The notes: a model not told the origin generated them from the letters alone. Positions 1 through 8,223 are shown, numbered from the stretch's first letter. The stretch: 36,360 bases of DNA from Arthrobacter sp. Soil764 (GCF_001428075.1 NZ_LMSI01000006.1:76075-112434); one strand, 5' to 3'. Made by a program: numbers and translations.

Positions 1-822
1 GGCCACGAACACGTTCTGGGCGGTGGGCAGGGCCGACGTAACCACCACCGCGAACAGTGCGTGCCCGTCCATCCCCAGCGCGAAGCGGGCGAAAACATAG
101 GCAAGGGCCGGCTGGACTGCCAGCTTGAAGCCGCTCGCCAGCAGCGTGTCCACGCGCCGGCCGGCGGAAGCCTGCAGCGGGCGGGTGCCGTTCAGGCTCA
201 TCCCGAAAGCAATCAGCATGGCAGGAATCGCGGCGCCGCCAATCAGGTGGATGGGCTCCATGACCAGCGCCGGAACCTGGAAGCCGGTGCCGGCCACCAG
301 CAGCCCCAGGCCCGAGCCTACGATCATGGGGTTCCGCAGGATCATCAGGAAGAACCCCAGGGCGGTGGTGCGGTGCGTGCTGGTGCTCGAGTCAAGGATC
401 ATCAGGAACATCGGGGTGAAGAACGCCAGCTGGAAGATCAGCAGCGGCGCCACGTAGCTTGCGTCGCCCAGAACATATACCGCAATAGGAATACCAAGGT
501 TTGCCGAGTTCGCCAGCGACGCGGACATGGCGGACATCAGTGCTTCGGGGAGCGCCCGCTTCAGCCAGAACCTGGCCAGGGCGAAGAATGCGGCGGCGGT
601 AATGATGGCGGCCACCGCTGTCACCAGCAGCGGTTCGGCGAACACTTCCTGCAGGCGGGCCTTGCTGAGGGTCTCGAACAGCAGTGCGGGGCTGGCGACG
701 AAGAACGTAAGGCCGCTGAGCACGGGGCGGGCGTTATCGCCGAGGATTCTCCGCCGGCCCACGAACCATCCCACCAGGATGATGCACCAGACCACGAAGA
801 ACCCCGCCAGCACCCCTAGCAA
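1..822 (-). CDS. AEC-family (auxin efflux carrier-like) permease, 3' end cut by window edge
   Basis: The reverse strand is open from the window edge and gives 274 codons of a very hydrophobic protein of the AEC (membrane transport protein, PF03547) family, which exports or imports small organic anions such as malonate or auxin-like acids. Visible features are an N-terminal membrane segment followed by a GRRRILGDNARPVLSGL stretch, an Asn-containing NSANLGIPIAVYVLG motif in the middle, and a repeated second half with PAMLIAFGMSL. Full-length members have about 300-320 residues, so only the last segments are missing. I chose a TTG start at 822 because AAAAGG lies about 9 bases upstream and an in-frame stop lies just before it; GTG at 813 is the alternative. 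The gene begins 51 bases after panD stops, on the same strand, so the two may be co-transcribed. The substrate cannot be told from sequence. Confidence 0.85.
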   Translation of the reverse strand, partial: MLGVLAGFFVVWCIILVGWFVGRRRILGDNARPVLSGLTFFVASPALLFETLSKARLQEVFAEPLLVTAVAAIITAAAFFALARFWLKRALPEALMSAMSASLANSANLGIPIAVYVLGDASYVAPLLIFQLAFFTPMFLMILDSSTSTHRTTALGFFLMILRNPMIVGSGLGLLVAGTGFQVPALVMEPIHLIGGAAIPAMLIAFGMSLNGTRPLQASAGRRVDTLLASGFKLAVQPALAYVFARFALGMDGHALFAVVVTSALPTAQNVFVA

Positions 823-873
823 GGATCAGCCTTTTGGGCACAGCGGAGGACAGGACCGGGACGCACGCTCCGG

Positions 874-1299
874 TTACAGGGTGGCGTTGTTAAGCGCGAA
901 AGGGGGGCGCATCATCCCGGGGGTGAGGCCCTCTGCGGGATCGTTGCCCAGCTGGATGATCCGGTTGTTTGCGTCCACGTGGACCACGCGGGGCTGGTAG
1001 GCATGAGCCTCTTCGGTGGTCATCTGCGCGTAGGTAATCAGGATGACAATGTCGTTCTCGTGCATGAGGTGCGCCGCTGCACCGTTAATTCCGATCACGC
1101 CGGAGCCGCGCTCGCCGGCGATGGTGTAGGTCTCAAGCCGCGCGCCGTTGGTGACGTCCACGATGGACACCAGCTCGCCGGGCAGGATGTCGGCGGCCTC
1201 GAGCAGGTCAAGGTCCACGGTGACCGAGCCTACGTAGTGCAGGTCGGCGTGCGTGACGGTGGCCCGGTGGATTTTGGACTTGAACATTGTTCGATTCAT
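874..1299 (-). CDS. panD: Aspartate 1-decarboxylase (pyruvoyl enzyme precursor)
   Basis: This enzyme decarboxylates L-aspartate to beta-alanine, the precursor of pantothenate and coenzyme A, in the cytoplasm. The 141-residue protein matches the family length. The self-cleavage pair Gly24-Ser25 sits in [13 protein letters not shown]; Ser25 becomes the pyruvoyl cofactor. Lys9, Arg54, Thr57 and Tyr58 occupy the positions known to be essential in the E. coli enzyme, which fixes the ATG start at 1299. GGAG lies 6 bases upstream of the start (GGAGCCGTTATG). No panB or panC is adjacent; the neighbours are an AEC permease downstream and a LysR gene upstream on the same strand, so panD may be transcribed alone or with the permease. 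PanD activation in some bacteria needs PanZ or PanM, neither of which is visible here. Confidence 0.97.
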   Translation of the reverse strand: MNRTMFKSKIHRATVTHADLHYVGSVTVDLDLLEAADILPGELVSIVDVTNGARLETYTIAGERGSGVIGINGAAAHLMHENDIVILITYAQMTTEEAHAYQPRVVHVDANNRIIQLGNDPAEGLTPGMMRPPFALNNATL

Positions 1300-1383
1300 A
1301 ACGGCTCCAGTCTAGACCTGCGACCCCTCACCCGCAGTGACGCAGGAAACACAACGCCTTGGTACTTGTACGACGGCGGCTGG

Positions 1384-2298
1384 TCACCCGGCGTCGTTCC
1401 TTGCCACTGCGGCGGCGGCAGCAGCGAGGGTCTCCCGGGCGGCCAGGATGGCGGGGCGCTGGGCGCTGGAGCGGCGGACCGAGGTGAAGATGGTGCGGTG
1501 CGGCGTGCCGGGAAGCTCCAGCAGCTGGGCCGTGGTGCCGCGGCCGGTCCACACCAGGTCCGGCATCAGGGCCACGGCGTTCCCCGACTCGATCAACCTG
1601 GCCTGGGCCTGCAAATCGGCGGTCTCAAAGCGCACATCCGGCTCAAAGCCGGCGCTGCGGCACGCCTGCTCCGCCCAGTGGCGGGACGCCGCACCCCGCG
1701 GTTCCATAACCCAGGCGCGCTCCGCGGTGTCCGCCAGTGAACGGATGGAGGGGCCGCCGTCGGACGCCGGGGGAACGGCCAGCCGGATGGCGTCGGTGGT
1801 CAGCTTCACCCGGTCCAGCTCCGGATAGCGCGGCGCCGCGTGCCCGGGATACTGCTCAGCGATCACCAGGTCGAAGTCGCGCGCCCACGTCTCATGCAGC
1901 GCGGTCTCGGGCTCACGCTGGATCATTTCGATGCGGACCTCGGGATAGGCGGCGGCCATCCGGGTCAGGGTGTCCGGCATCAGGGCCAGCGCCGCGGACT
2001 GGAACACCGCGATCCGCACCGTGCCGGTGACAGTGGTCAGGGAGGCGGCCAGGTCCGCCTCGGCCTGCTCCATGGTTTCGAGCAGCTGCGCCGTGTGCGC
2101 CACCAGCACCTCCGCCTGGGGCGTCAACTGCACCCGCCGCCCCGTTTTCCGGAGCAGTTCAACGCCCACTTCCTTCTCCAGGAGGGCCAGTTGCTGCGAT
2201 ACCGACGACGGGCTGTACTGCAGTGCCTCCGCCACCTCGGCGAGCGTCCCCCGGATGCTTAACTCCCGGAGCAGCCGGAGCCTGCGAACGTCAAGCAT
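1384..2298 (-). CDS. LysR-family transcriptional regulator, divergent from amino-acid permease
   Basis: A 304-residue LysR-type regulator. Residues 1-62 form the winged helix-turn-helix (LRLLRELSIRGTLAEVAEAL, then YSPSSVSQQLALLEKEVG as recognition helix). Residues about 90-295 form the periplasmic-binding-like effector domain (TGTVRIAVFQSAA to the C-terminus). The ATG at 2298 follows TTAGGA by about 8 bases. It reads away from the APC permease at 2455, with 156 bases between them that hold an interrupted palindrome CTAAC-N8-GTTAG. LysR regulators usually control the divergent gene and themselves, so permease control is the first expectation. A near copy of the same promoter element lies before putA, so putA may also be a target; that is inference. 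The effector is unknown; an amino acid such as proline would fit the context. Confidence 0.93.
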   Translation of the reverse strand: MLDVRRLRLLRELSIRGTLAEVAEALQYSPSSVSQQLALLEKEVGVELLRKTGRRVQLTPQAEVLVAHTAQLLETMEQAEADLAASLTTVTGTVRIAVFQSAALALMPDTLTRMAAAYPEVRIEMIQREPETALHETWARDFDLVIAEQYPGHAAPRYPELDRVKLTTDAIRLAVPPASDGGPSIRSLADTAERAWVMEPRGAASRHWAEQACRSAGFEPDVRFETADLQAQARLIESGNAVALMPDLVWTGRGTTAQLLELPGTPHRTIFTSVRRSSAQRPAILAARETLAAAAAAVARNDAG

Positions 2299-2317
2299 GG
2301 CGGATTCCTAACTGAAA

Positions 2318-2352
2318 CTAACGAATATAGGTTAGAAGTAGCCACTTTATCT
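2318..2352 (+). promoter_or_regulatory. Putative LysR operator/promoter of the amino-acid permease
   Basis: The palindrome CTAAC (2318-2322), eight bases, GTTAG (2331-2335) is followed at fixed distance by CTTTATCT (2345-2352). Extra CTAAC half-sites lie at 2308-2312 and 2351-2355. The region between the LysR gene and the permease is AT-richer than its surroundings. The same arrangement with the same spacing recurs at 4178-4212 before putA, with 24 of 35 bases identical by hand count. Binding by the adjacent LysR protein is inferred, not shown. Confidence 0.6.
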
Positions 2353-2454
2353 AACGCAACCGCGCACGCATACTGTTGAAACCGAGTTACCCCCGTCACA
2401 GCCAGTTTCCTTGGCGTGCCGCGGCGGGGTCGCACCCCCGAGCAGGAGTCCCTG

Positions 2455-3918
2455 ATGAGCAGTAAAGATTTGAGCCAATCGATCATGCGGCGCAAGCCCA
2501 TCGATGACATCGAAGAAGAAAACAAGCACAGCGGACTGTTCAAGTCCCTTGGGCTGTGGCAGCTCACCGCCATCGGCGTTGGCGGAATTATCGGCGTCGG
2601 CATCTTTTCCCTTGCGGGACTGGTGGCCGCCGGCAGTGGAGGAACACCCGGGGTGGGGCCCGCGGTACTGATTTCCTTCCTCATCGCAGGCCTGGCCTCA
2701 GCGGCCGCGGCCCTGTCCTACGCAGAGTTCGCGGGCATGATCCCGCGCGCCGGCTCTGCCTACACCTACGGCTATGTAGCGCTTGGCGAGGTGATTGGCT
2801 GGTTCATCGGCTGGGACCTGCTGCTGGAATACATCGCCATTGTGGCCGTGGTGGCCATCGGCATCTCCGGCTACCTTGACGCGTTCCTGTCCGGCATCGG
2901 CATCCATTTGCCCACCTGGATGACCTCCACCGCAGACGAGGGCAAGGGCGGCATCGTCAACATCCCCGCCATTCTGGTCTGCCTGCTGGTCACCTGGATC
3001 CTCTCCCGCGGCACCAAGGCCTTCGGCCGGTTCGAACTCGTCGCCGTGGCCATCAAGGTGATCCTGATCCTCTTCATCATCGGGCTCGGCGTGTTCTACA
3101 TCGACACCAACAACTACAACCCGTTCATGCCCAGCGGCTTCGGCCCAGTGGTTGCCGGCTCCGCCACCGTCTTCTTCGCAGTCTTCGGCTACGACGCCAT
3201 GAGCACCGCGGCCGAGGAAGCCAAGGACGGCAAGAAGCACATGCCCAAGGCCATCGTGCTCTCGCTCATCATTGCCATGCTGCTCTACGTTGCCGCAACC
3301 CTGGTGCTGACCGGCATGCAGAACTACAAGGACATCGACCCCAAGGCAGGCTTCGCCTCCGCCTTCACCTCGGTGGGCCTGCCCGTGATCGCCACCATCA
3401 TCTCCGTGTTCGCCGTGCTCTCCATCCTCACCGTGATGCTCACCTTCCTGCTGGGCGTCACCCGCGTCTGGTTCTCCATGAGCCGTGACGGCCTGCTGCC
3501 CGGCTGGTTCTCCAAGACCGACCGCCACGGCACCCCGCAGCGCGTCACCTGGATCGGCGGCATCGCCTCGGCTTTCCTGGCCGGTGTCTTCCCCATCAAG
3601 GCGGTCGCGGACCTCACCAACATCGGCATCCTGGCCGCGTTCGTCGTCGTCTGCCTGTCCGTGATCATCTTCCGCTACAAGCGCCCCGACGCGCCGCGCA
3701 CGTTCCGCCTGCCGCTGATGCCCGTGGTCCCGGCCTTCGGTGTCCTGGCCTCGGCCTTCCTGATGCTGCAGCTGCACTGGGAAACCTGGCTGCGGTTCGG
3801 GGTATGGCTGGTCATCGGCCTGGTCATCTACTTCGGCTACGGCCGCAAGCACTCCCTGATGAACCCCAACAGCCCCCGGCACCAGGAGCTCGCGGAACTG
3901 CACCGCCCCCTGGCCTGA
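2455..3918 (+). CDS. APC-superfamily amino-acid permease (CAT/YfnA-like)
   Basis: A 487-residue cytoplasmic-membrane transporter of the amino acid-polyamine-organocation superfamily, cationic amino-acid transporter-like subgroup. It imports an amino acid with protons or by exchange. The family signature GVGGIIGVGIFSLAG lies in the first membrane segment, after an acidic and basic cytoplasmic N-terminus. YAEFAGMIPRAGSAYTYGYV marks segment 3, FFAVFGYDAMSTAAEEAK segment 6, and FSMSRDGLLPGWFSK the loop after segment 8. About twelve membrane segments are evident. I chose ATG 2455 (MSSKDLSQ) because AGGAG lies upstream; an in-frame ATG-less extension to 2416 looks like leader. The promoter shares an element with putA, so proline or a related amino acid is a plausible substrate, but the sequence alone does not decide this; lysine, arginine or others remain possible. 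Confidence 0.92.
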   Translation: MSSKDLSQSIMRRKPIDDIEEENKHSGLFKSLGLWQLTAIGVGGIIGVGIFSLAGLVAAGSGGTPGVGPAVLISFLIAGLASAAAALSYAEFAGMIPRAGSAYTYGYVALGEVIGWFIGWDLLLEYIAIVAVVAIGISGYLDAFLSGIGIHLPTWMTSTADEGKGGIVNIPAILVCLLVTWILSRGTKAFGRFELVAVAIKVILILFIIGLGVFYIDTNNYNPFMPSGFGPVVAGSATVFFAVFGYDAMSTAAEEAKDGKKHMPKAIVLSLIIAMLLYVAATLVLTGMQNYKDIDPKAGFASAFTSVGLPVIATIISVFAVLSILTVMLTFLLGVTRVWFSMSRDGLLPGWFSKTDRHGTPQRVTWIGGIASAFLAGVFPIKAVADLTNIGILAAFVVVCLSVIIFRYKRPDAPRTFRLPLMPVVPAFGVLASAFLMLQLHWETWLRFGVWLVIGLVIYFGYGRKHSLMNPNSPRHQELAELHRPLA

Positions 3919-3930
3919 CCCTCCCTCCCG

Positions 3931-4150
3931 ACGCCCGCTCACTTTTGGCGGCGTTTCCCGGAACGCCCGCTCACTTTTGGTGGCGTTTCCCGGAACGCGC
4001 GCTCACTTGTGGGCGCCTACTTGCAAACCCCCGCTCACGTCAGGTGAGCGGGGGTTTGCTGTTTGAGCGGCAAAGGTGAGCGGGCGTGGGGGTTTTTGGG
4101 GGCAAAGGTGAGCGGGCGTTGGGGTTGTGGGGGTCAAAGGTGAGCGGGCG
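3931..4150. repeat. Mirrored array of 32-bp-period repeats around a central hairpin
   Basis: The gap of 360 bases between the permease and putA holds no gene. Three copies of ACGCCCGCTCACTTTTGG (starting 3931, 3963, 3995, the third degenerate) lie at exactly 32-base spacing, separated by GCGTTTCCCGGA-type spacers. On the other side of a perfect hairpin (4023-4059) lie three copies of CAAAGGTGAGCGGGCG in inverse orientation (4071, 4103, 4135), again at exactly 32 bases. The right copies are nearly the reverse complement of the left ones, so the whole block is an imperfect symmetric palindrome. The hairpin arms carry the same CCCGCTCAC core. I do not recognise a named element; a genome-specific intergenic repeat with terminator activity is a likely role. 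Confidence 0.85.
4023..4059. terminator. 16-bp perfect stem-loop, probable bidirectional terminator
   Basis: The arms 4023-4038 and 4044-4059 are perfectly complementary over 16 bases, with loop GTCAG. The arms begin GCAAACCCCC and end GGGGGTTTGC, so each strand ends its stem in a short T-containing tract (GGGGGTTTGC). It lies 105 bases after the permease stop and well before the putA promoter, which suits a transcription terminator. It also forms the symmetry centre of the 32-bp repeat array. Confidence 0.65.
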
Positions 4151-4177
4151 TTGGCAGTGCGAAATGCATCGGTTTTA

Positions 4178-4212
4178 CTAACCTGTATTGGTTGGAAAAG
4201 ATCGCTTTATCT
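4178..4212 (+). promoter_or_regulatory. Putative putA operator/promoter, matching the permease promoter
   Basis: CTAAC (4178-4182), eight bases, GTTGG (4191-4195), then CTTTATCT (4205-4212). Every block is exactly 1860 bases from its counterpart before the permease (2318-2352). The putA start codon lies 66 bases beyond. The element probably binds the LysR-type regulator encoded at 1384-2298; the start site of transcription cannot be assigned with certainty. Confidence 0.55.
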
Positions 4213-4278
4213 TATGTGAGCAGAAGCTCATACTGGTGGAAAGACCTCCTCCCACGGCAAGAAAGATCGGGAAAAACC

Positions 4279-7200
4279 ATGACCCACGTTGCAATGGAAC
4301 CAGCCACTTCCGCCGGTACCGCACAGCAGACCGTTGACGTCGACGTCCCCCAGGCAAAGGCCCTCGCCAATGACGCCGTGGCCCTGGTCCGGCACTGGCT
4401 CACCGAGGCCGCAAAGGTCCCGGTGGACGCCTCCGCCCAGCAGCTCGCCGGCGTCCTGAAGGACCCCAACGGCCTGGAATTCACCGTTGGCTTCGTGGAC
4501 GGCGTGGTCCGCCCCGAGGACCTGAACGTTGCAGCCCGCAACCTCGCCGCCCTGGCCCCGAAGGTTCCGGCCTTCCTGCCCTGGTACATGCGCAGCGCCG
4601 TGGCGCTGGGCGGAACAATGGCCCCGGTGCTGCCGCAGGTGGTCATCCCCGTCGCCCGCAAGGTCCTCCGCGAGATGGTGGGCCACCTGATCGTTGACGC
4701 CACCGACGCCAAGCTGGGCCCGGCCATCGCCAAGATCCGCAAGGACGGCATCAAGCTCAACGTCAATCTCCTGGGCGAGGCAGTCCTGGGTGAGCACGAG
4801 GCCTCCCGCCGGCTCGAAGGCACCCACACCCTGCTTGCGCGCCCCGACGTCGACTACGTCTCCATCAAGGTCTCCTCCACCGTTGCCCCGCACTCGGCCT
4901 GGGCCTTCGACGAAGCCGTGGAACACGTCGTCGAAAAGCTCACCCCGCTCTTCCAGCGCGCCAACTCCTTCGCCGCTGCCGGAAGCAGCACCGGCGGGAA
5001 GGCCAAGTTCATCAACCTGGACATGGAGGAGTACAAGGACCTGGATATGACCATCGCGGTCTTCACCAGGATCCTGGACAAGCCCGAGTTCAAGGACCTT
5101 GAGGCCGGCATCGTGCTCCAGGCCTACCTTCCGGACGCGCTCTCCGCCATGATCCGCCTGCAGGACTGGGCCGCCGAGCGCCGCGCTAACGGCGGCGCAG
5201 GCATCAAGGTCCGCGTGGTCAAGGGCGCCAACCTGCCCATGGAGCAGGTGGAAGCCTCGCTGCACGACTGGCCGCTGGCCACCTGGGGCTCCAAGCAGGA
5301 CTCGGACACCAGCTACAAGAGCGTCATCAACTACTCACTGCACCCTGAGCGGATCAAGAACATCCGCATCGGCGTTGCCGGCCACAACCTGTTCGACATC
5401 GCCTTCGCCTGGCTCCTGGCCAAGCAGCGCGGCGTGGAATCCGGCATCGAGTTCGAGATGCTGCTGGGCATGGCGCAGGGCCAGGCCGAGGCCGTCAAGA
5501 AGGACGTGGGCTCCCTCCTGCTCTACACCCCCGTGGTGCACCCGTCCGAGTTCGACGTCGCCATCGCCTACCTGATCCGCCGCCTCGAAGAGGGGGCCAG
5601 CCAGGACAACTTCATGTCCGCCGTGTTCGAACTCAGCGAGAACGAGGGCCTGTTCGAGCGCGAGAAGCAGCGCTTCCTCGCCTCCCTTGAAACCCTGGAC
5701 AACAGCGTCCCGCTGCCCAACCGCCGCCAGGACCGCAGCCTTCCCCCGGAGCCCATGCCGCATACCGGTTTCCGGAACACCCCGGATACCGATCCGTCCC
5801 TCCCCGCCAACCGGGACTGGGGCCGGGCCATCCTGGAGCGCGTCGCGTCCTCCACCCTGGGCAACGACTCGGTGAAAGCTGCGTTCATCAACGACGAAGA
5901 GACGCTCAACTCGGCCATCGCCAACGCCGTGGACAAGGGCAAGGCCTGGGGTGAACTCTCCGGCAACGAACGCGCCGAAATCCTGCACCGCGCCGGCGAG
6001 ATCCTCGAAGCCCGCAGGGCCGACCTCCTGGAGGTCATGGCCAGCGAGACCGGCAAGACCATCGACCAGGGCGATCCTGAAGTCAGCGAAGCCGTGGACT
6101 TCGCCCACTACTACGCCGAGTCCGCCCGCAAGCTGGACGCGGTCGACGGCGCCACGTTCGTCCCGGCCAAGCTCACCGTTGTCACGCCGCCATGGAACTT
6201 CCCGGTCGCCATCCCGGCAGGGTCCACCCTCGCGGCACTCGCCGCCGGCTCCGCCGTCGTGATCAAGCCCGCCAAGCAGGCCGCCCGCAGCGGTGCCGTC
6301 ATGGTGGAGGCATTGTGGGAAGCCGGAGTGCCCAAGGGCGTGCTCACCATGGTGCAGCTGGGCGAGCGTGAGCTCGGCAGGCAGCTGATCAGCCACCCGG
6401 CCGTGGACCGCGTGATCCTCACCGGCGGCTACGAAACCGCCGAGCTGTTCCGCTCCTTCCGCAAGGACCTGCCGCTGCTGGCCGAAACCAGCGGCAAGAA
6501 CGCCATCATCGTGACCCCCAGCGCCGACCTGGACCTGGCGGCCAAGGACGTGGCCTATTCCGCGTTCGGCCACGCCGGCCAGAAGTGCTCCGCCGCCTCA
6601 CTGGTGATCCTGGTGGGCTCGGTGGCCAAGTCCAAGCGGTTCCACAACCAGCTCATCGACGCCGTCACCTCGCTCAAGGTGGGCTACCCCGAGGATCCCA
6701 CCAGCCAGATGGGACCCATCATCGAGCCCGCCAACGGCAAGCTCCTCAACGCCCTCACTACCCTGGGCGACGGCGAGAACTGGGCGGTGGAACCAAAGAA
6801 GCTGGACGACACCGGACGGCTCTGGAGCCCGGGCGTGCGCTACGGCGTCAAGCGCGGCTCCTACTTCCACCTGACCGAGTTCTTCGGCCCGGTCCTGGGC
6901 GTCATGACTGCGGACACCCTGGAAGAAGCCATCGCCATCCAGAACCAGATCGAGTACGGCCTCACCGCCGGCCTGCACTCCCTCAACTCCGAGGAACTGG
7001 GCATCTGGCTGGACGGCATCCAGGCCGGCAACCTCTACGTGAACCGCGGCATCACCGGTGCCATCGTGCAGCGCCAGCCGTTCGGTGGCTGGAAGAAGTC
7101 CGCCGTCGGTGCCGGCACCAAGGCCGGCGGACCCAACTACCTGGCAGGCCTGGGCGACTGGACCCCTGCAACCAGCACCGCTACGGCATCCATCACGCAC

Positions 7201-7797
7201 CCCGCGGTCAGCCGCATCCTCAACGCGGCCGGCCCCGCCCTGCAGCCCGCCGAGCTTGAGTCCGTCCAGCGTGCCCTGGCATCCGACGCGGAAGCATGGG
7301 CTGGGGAGTTCGGCACGGCAAAGGACGTCTCCGGACTGAGCGCCGAGCGCAACATCTTCCGCTACCGCAGCCTGCCGGTCACCATCCGGCTGTCCGAAGG
7401 CGAGCCGCTGGCGCACCTCGTCCGGACTGTGGCCGCCGGCGTTGTGGCGGGATCCGCACTCACCGTGTCCTCCGCCGTCGAACTTCCCGCCCAGCTGCGC
7501 TCCGTGCTCACCGCACAGGACATCGACGTGACCGTGGAGTCCGACGCCGGCTGGCTGGCTTCGGCGGGACACCTCGCCTCGGCGGGCAAGCTGTCCGGAG
7601 CCCGCATCCGGCTGATCGGCGGCGACGCCTCGGCGCTGGCTGAGGCCACCGGTGGCCGGCCCGACCTGGCCATCTACGCCCACGCCGTCACCGAGGCCGG
7701 GCAGGTGGAACTGCTGCCGTTCCTGCACGAACAGGCCGTCAGCATCACGGCGCACCGGTTCGGTACCCCAAACCACCTGTCGGACGCGCTGATCTGA
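4279..7797 (+). CDS. putA: Bifunctional proline dehydrogenase / L-glutamate-gamma-semialdehyde dehydrogenase
   Basis: This enzyme oxidises proline to glutamate in two steps: FAD-dependent proline dehydrogenase, then NAD-dependent P5C dehydrogenase with channelling of the intermediate. The protein has 1172 residues. The proline dehydrogenase barrel spans about residues 90-460 (MEEYKDLDMTIAVF, RVVKGANLPME, GVAGHNLFDIAFA, FEMLLGMAQG). The aldehyde dehydrogenase domain spans about 520-980, with PPWNFPVAIPAG, Glu736 in AETSGKNA and catalytic Cys770 in GHAGQKCSA. A further C-terminal domain of roughly 170 residues follows, as in the longer PutA class. There is no N-terminal ribbon-helix-helix domain, so this PutA should not repress itself; a separate regulator is needed, consistent with the LysR-type element upstream. 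I chose ATG 4279 (MTHVAMEP); the reading frame continues back to TTG 4192, but that stretch overlaps the promoter element. Confidence 0.97.
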   Translation: MTHVAMEPATSAGTAQQTVDVDVPQAKALANDAVALVRHWLTEAAKVPVDASAQQLAGVLKDPNGLEFTVGFVDGVVRPEDLNVAARNLAALAPKVPAFLPWYMRSAVALGGTMAPVLPQVVIPVARKVLREMVGHLIVDATDAKLGPAIAKIRKDGIKLNVNLLGEAVLGEHEASRRLEGTHTLLARPDVDYVSIKVSSTVAPHSAWAFDEAVEHVVEKLTPLFQRANSFAAAGSSTGGKAKFINLDMEEYKDLDMTIAVFTRILDKPEFKDLEAGIVLQAYLPDALSAMIRLQDWAAERRANGGAGIKVRVVKGANLPMEQVEASLHDWPLATWGSKQDSDTSYKSVINYSLHPERIKNIRIGVAGHNLFDIAFAWLLAKQRGVESGIEFEMLLGMAQGQAEAVKKDVGSLLLYTPVVHPSEFDVAIAYLIRRLEEGASQDNFMSAVFELSENEGLFEREKQRFLASLETLDNSVPLPNRRQDRSLPPEPMPHTGFRNTPDTDPSLPANRDWGRAILERVASSTLGNDSVKAAFINDEETLNSAIANAVDKGKAWGELSGNERAEILHRAGEILEARRADLLEVMASETGKTIDQGDPEVSEAVDFAHYYAESARKLDAVDGATFVPAKLTVVTPPWNFPVAIPAGSTLAALAAGSAVVIKPAKQAARSGAVMVEALWEAGVPKGVLTMVQLGERELGRQLISHPAVDRVILTGGYETAELFRSFRKDLPLLAETSGKNAIIVTPSADLDLAAKDVAYSAFGHAGQKCSAASLVILVGSVAKSKRFHNQLIDAVTSLKVGYPEDPTSQMGPIIEPANGKLLNALTTLGDGENWAVEPKKLDDTGRLWSPGVRYGVKRGSYFHLTEFFGPVLGVMTADTLEEAIAIQNQIEYGLTAGLHSLNSEELGIWLDGIQAGNLYVNRGITGAIVQRQPFGGWKKSAVGAGTKAGGPNYLAGLGDWTPATSTATASITHPAVSRILNAAGPALQPAELESVQRALASDAEAWAGEFGTAKDVSGLSAERNIFRYRSLPVTIRLSEGEPLAHLVRTVAAGVVAGSALTVSSAVELPAQLRSVLTAQDIDVTVESDAGWLASAGHLASAGKLSGARIRLIGGDASALAEATGGRPDLAIYAHAVTEAGQVELLPFLHEQAVSITAHRFGTPNHLSDALI

Positions 7798-7826
7798 TCT
7801 GAACCGGAACTGAAGCGTCTGGGGTC

Positions 7827-7900
7827 GGTCTCCAGCGCTAAAAAGGCCGGGCAGCCACCTGATGGTGGCTGCCCGGCCTTGTCGCTTTAGCGCGGAGACC
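7827..7900. terminator. Long nested palindrome downstream of putA, probable terminator
   Basis: Arms GGTCTCC (7827-7833) and GGAGACC (7894-7900) enclose GCGCTAAA (7835-7842) and TTTAGCGC (7886-7893), which enclose a perfect 17-base stem (7843-7859 with 7864-7880, loop TGAT). In all 32 base pairs form with one small internal asymmetry. It lies 30 bases after the putA stop and between convergent genes, so it can end transcription from both sides. Confidence 0.75.
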
Positions 7901-7908
7901 AGATGGGT

Positions 7909-8223
7909 TTAGCCCAGATACCAGCCGGGCGGCGTCCAGGTAACTGGCACGTTGTGTGCTGAGAATTCCTCACAGCGGGTGCAGGTGTAGGCCACTTCGC
8001 CCAGGGTGGCAACTGTTCCGTCACGCCGGTACGTGGGCGGAATGTACGACTCAAGGTAGACGAATTCGTCGGTACGGCATTTGTCGCAGGTGGGTTTTCC
8101 CACGTATCCGGAGTCTACGGAGGCGTGTCCGGTTCCGAGGGTGTTCTGGCGGGTGGACGGCCGTGCTGCGGAGTACGGGTGCGCGTGTGCAGAACTGAGA
8201 TGGGTGTTCCTGGCTGTCGTCAT
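7909..8223 (-). CDS. Small zinc-ribbon-like protein of unknown function
   Basis: A 104-residue protein with two CxxC pairs, Cys46-x2-Cys49 (PTCDKC) and Cys81-x2-Cys84 (YTCTRC), which probably bind one zinc ion as a ribbon. The N-terminal 40 residues are low-complexity and His/Ser/Ala-rich; the C-terminus ends PPGWYLG. Between the pairs is a conserved-looking ESYIPPTYRRDGTVATLGE stretch. I do not recognise a named family and give no function. I chose ATG 8223 (MTTARNTH) because the residues encoded upstream look non-coding and overlap a TAGGGG-repeat region; the ribosome site there is weak, so the start is uncertain. It stands between the putA terminator and a LysR gene, reading on the minus strand. 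Confidence 0.75.
   Translation of the reverse strand: MTTARNTHLSSAHAHPYSAARPSTRQNTLGTGHASVDSGYVGKPTCDKCRTDEFVYLESYIPPTYRRDGTVATLGEVAYTCTRCEEFSAHNVPVTWTPPGWYLG

Noticed and set aside
2698..3942. Long minus-strand frame of 414 residues over the permease
   Set aside because: It is a high-GC shadow with His/Gly/Asp-rich composition, while the plus strand encodes an unmistakable permease.
3931..4150. CRISPR-like regular spacing of short repeats
   Set aside because: Repeats are 16-18 bases with similar, not unique, spacers; only three per orientation; they invert around a hairpin, and no cas gene is near.
4192..4278. TTG start for putA at 4192
   Set aside because: It lies within the putative operator; the extra residues resemble no PutA, and ATG 4279 begins a normal N-terminus.
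4228..5265. Long minus-strand frames across putA
   Set aside because: They are antisense shadows of conserved PutA codons with no family resemblance.
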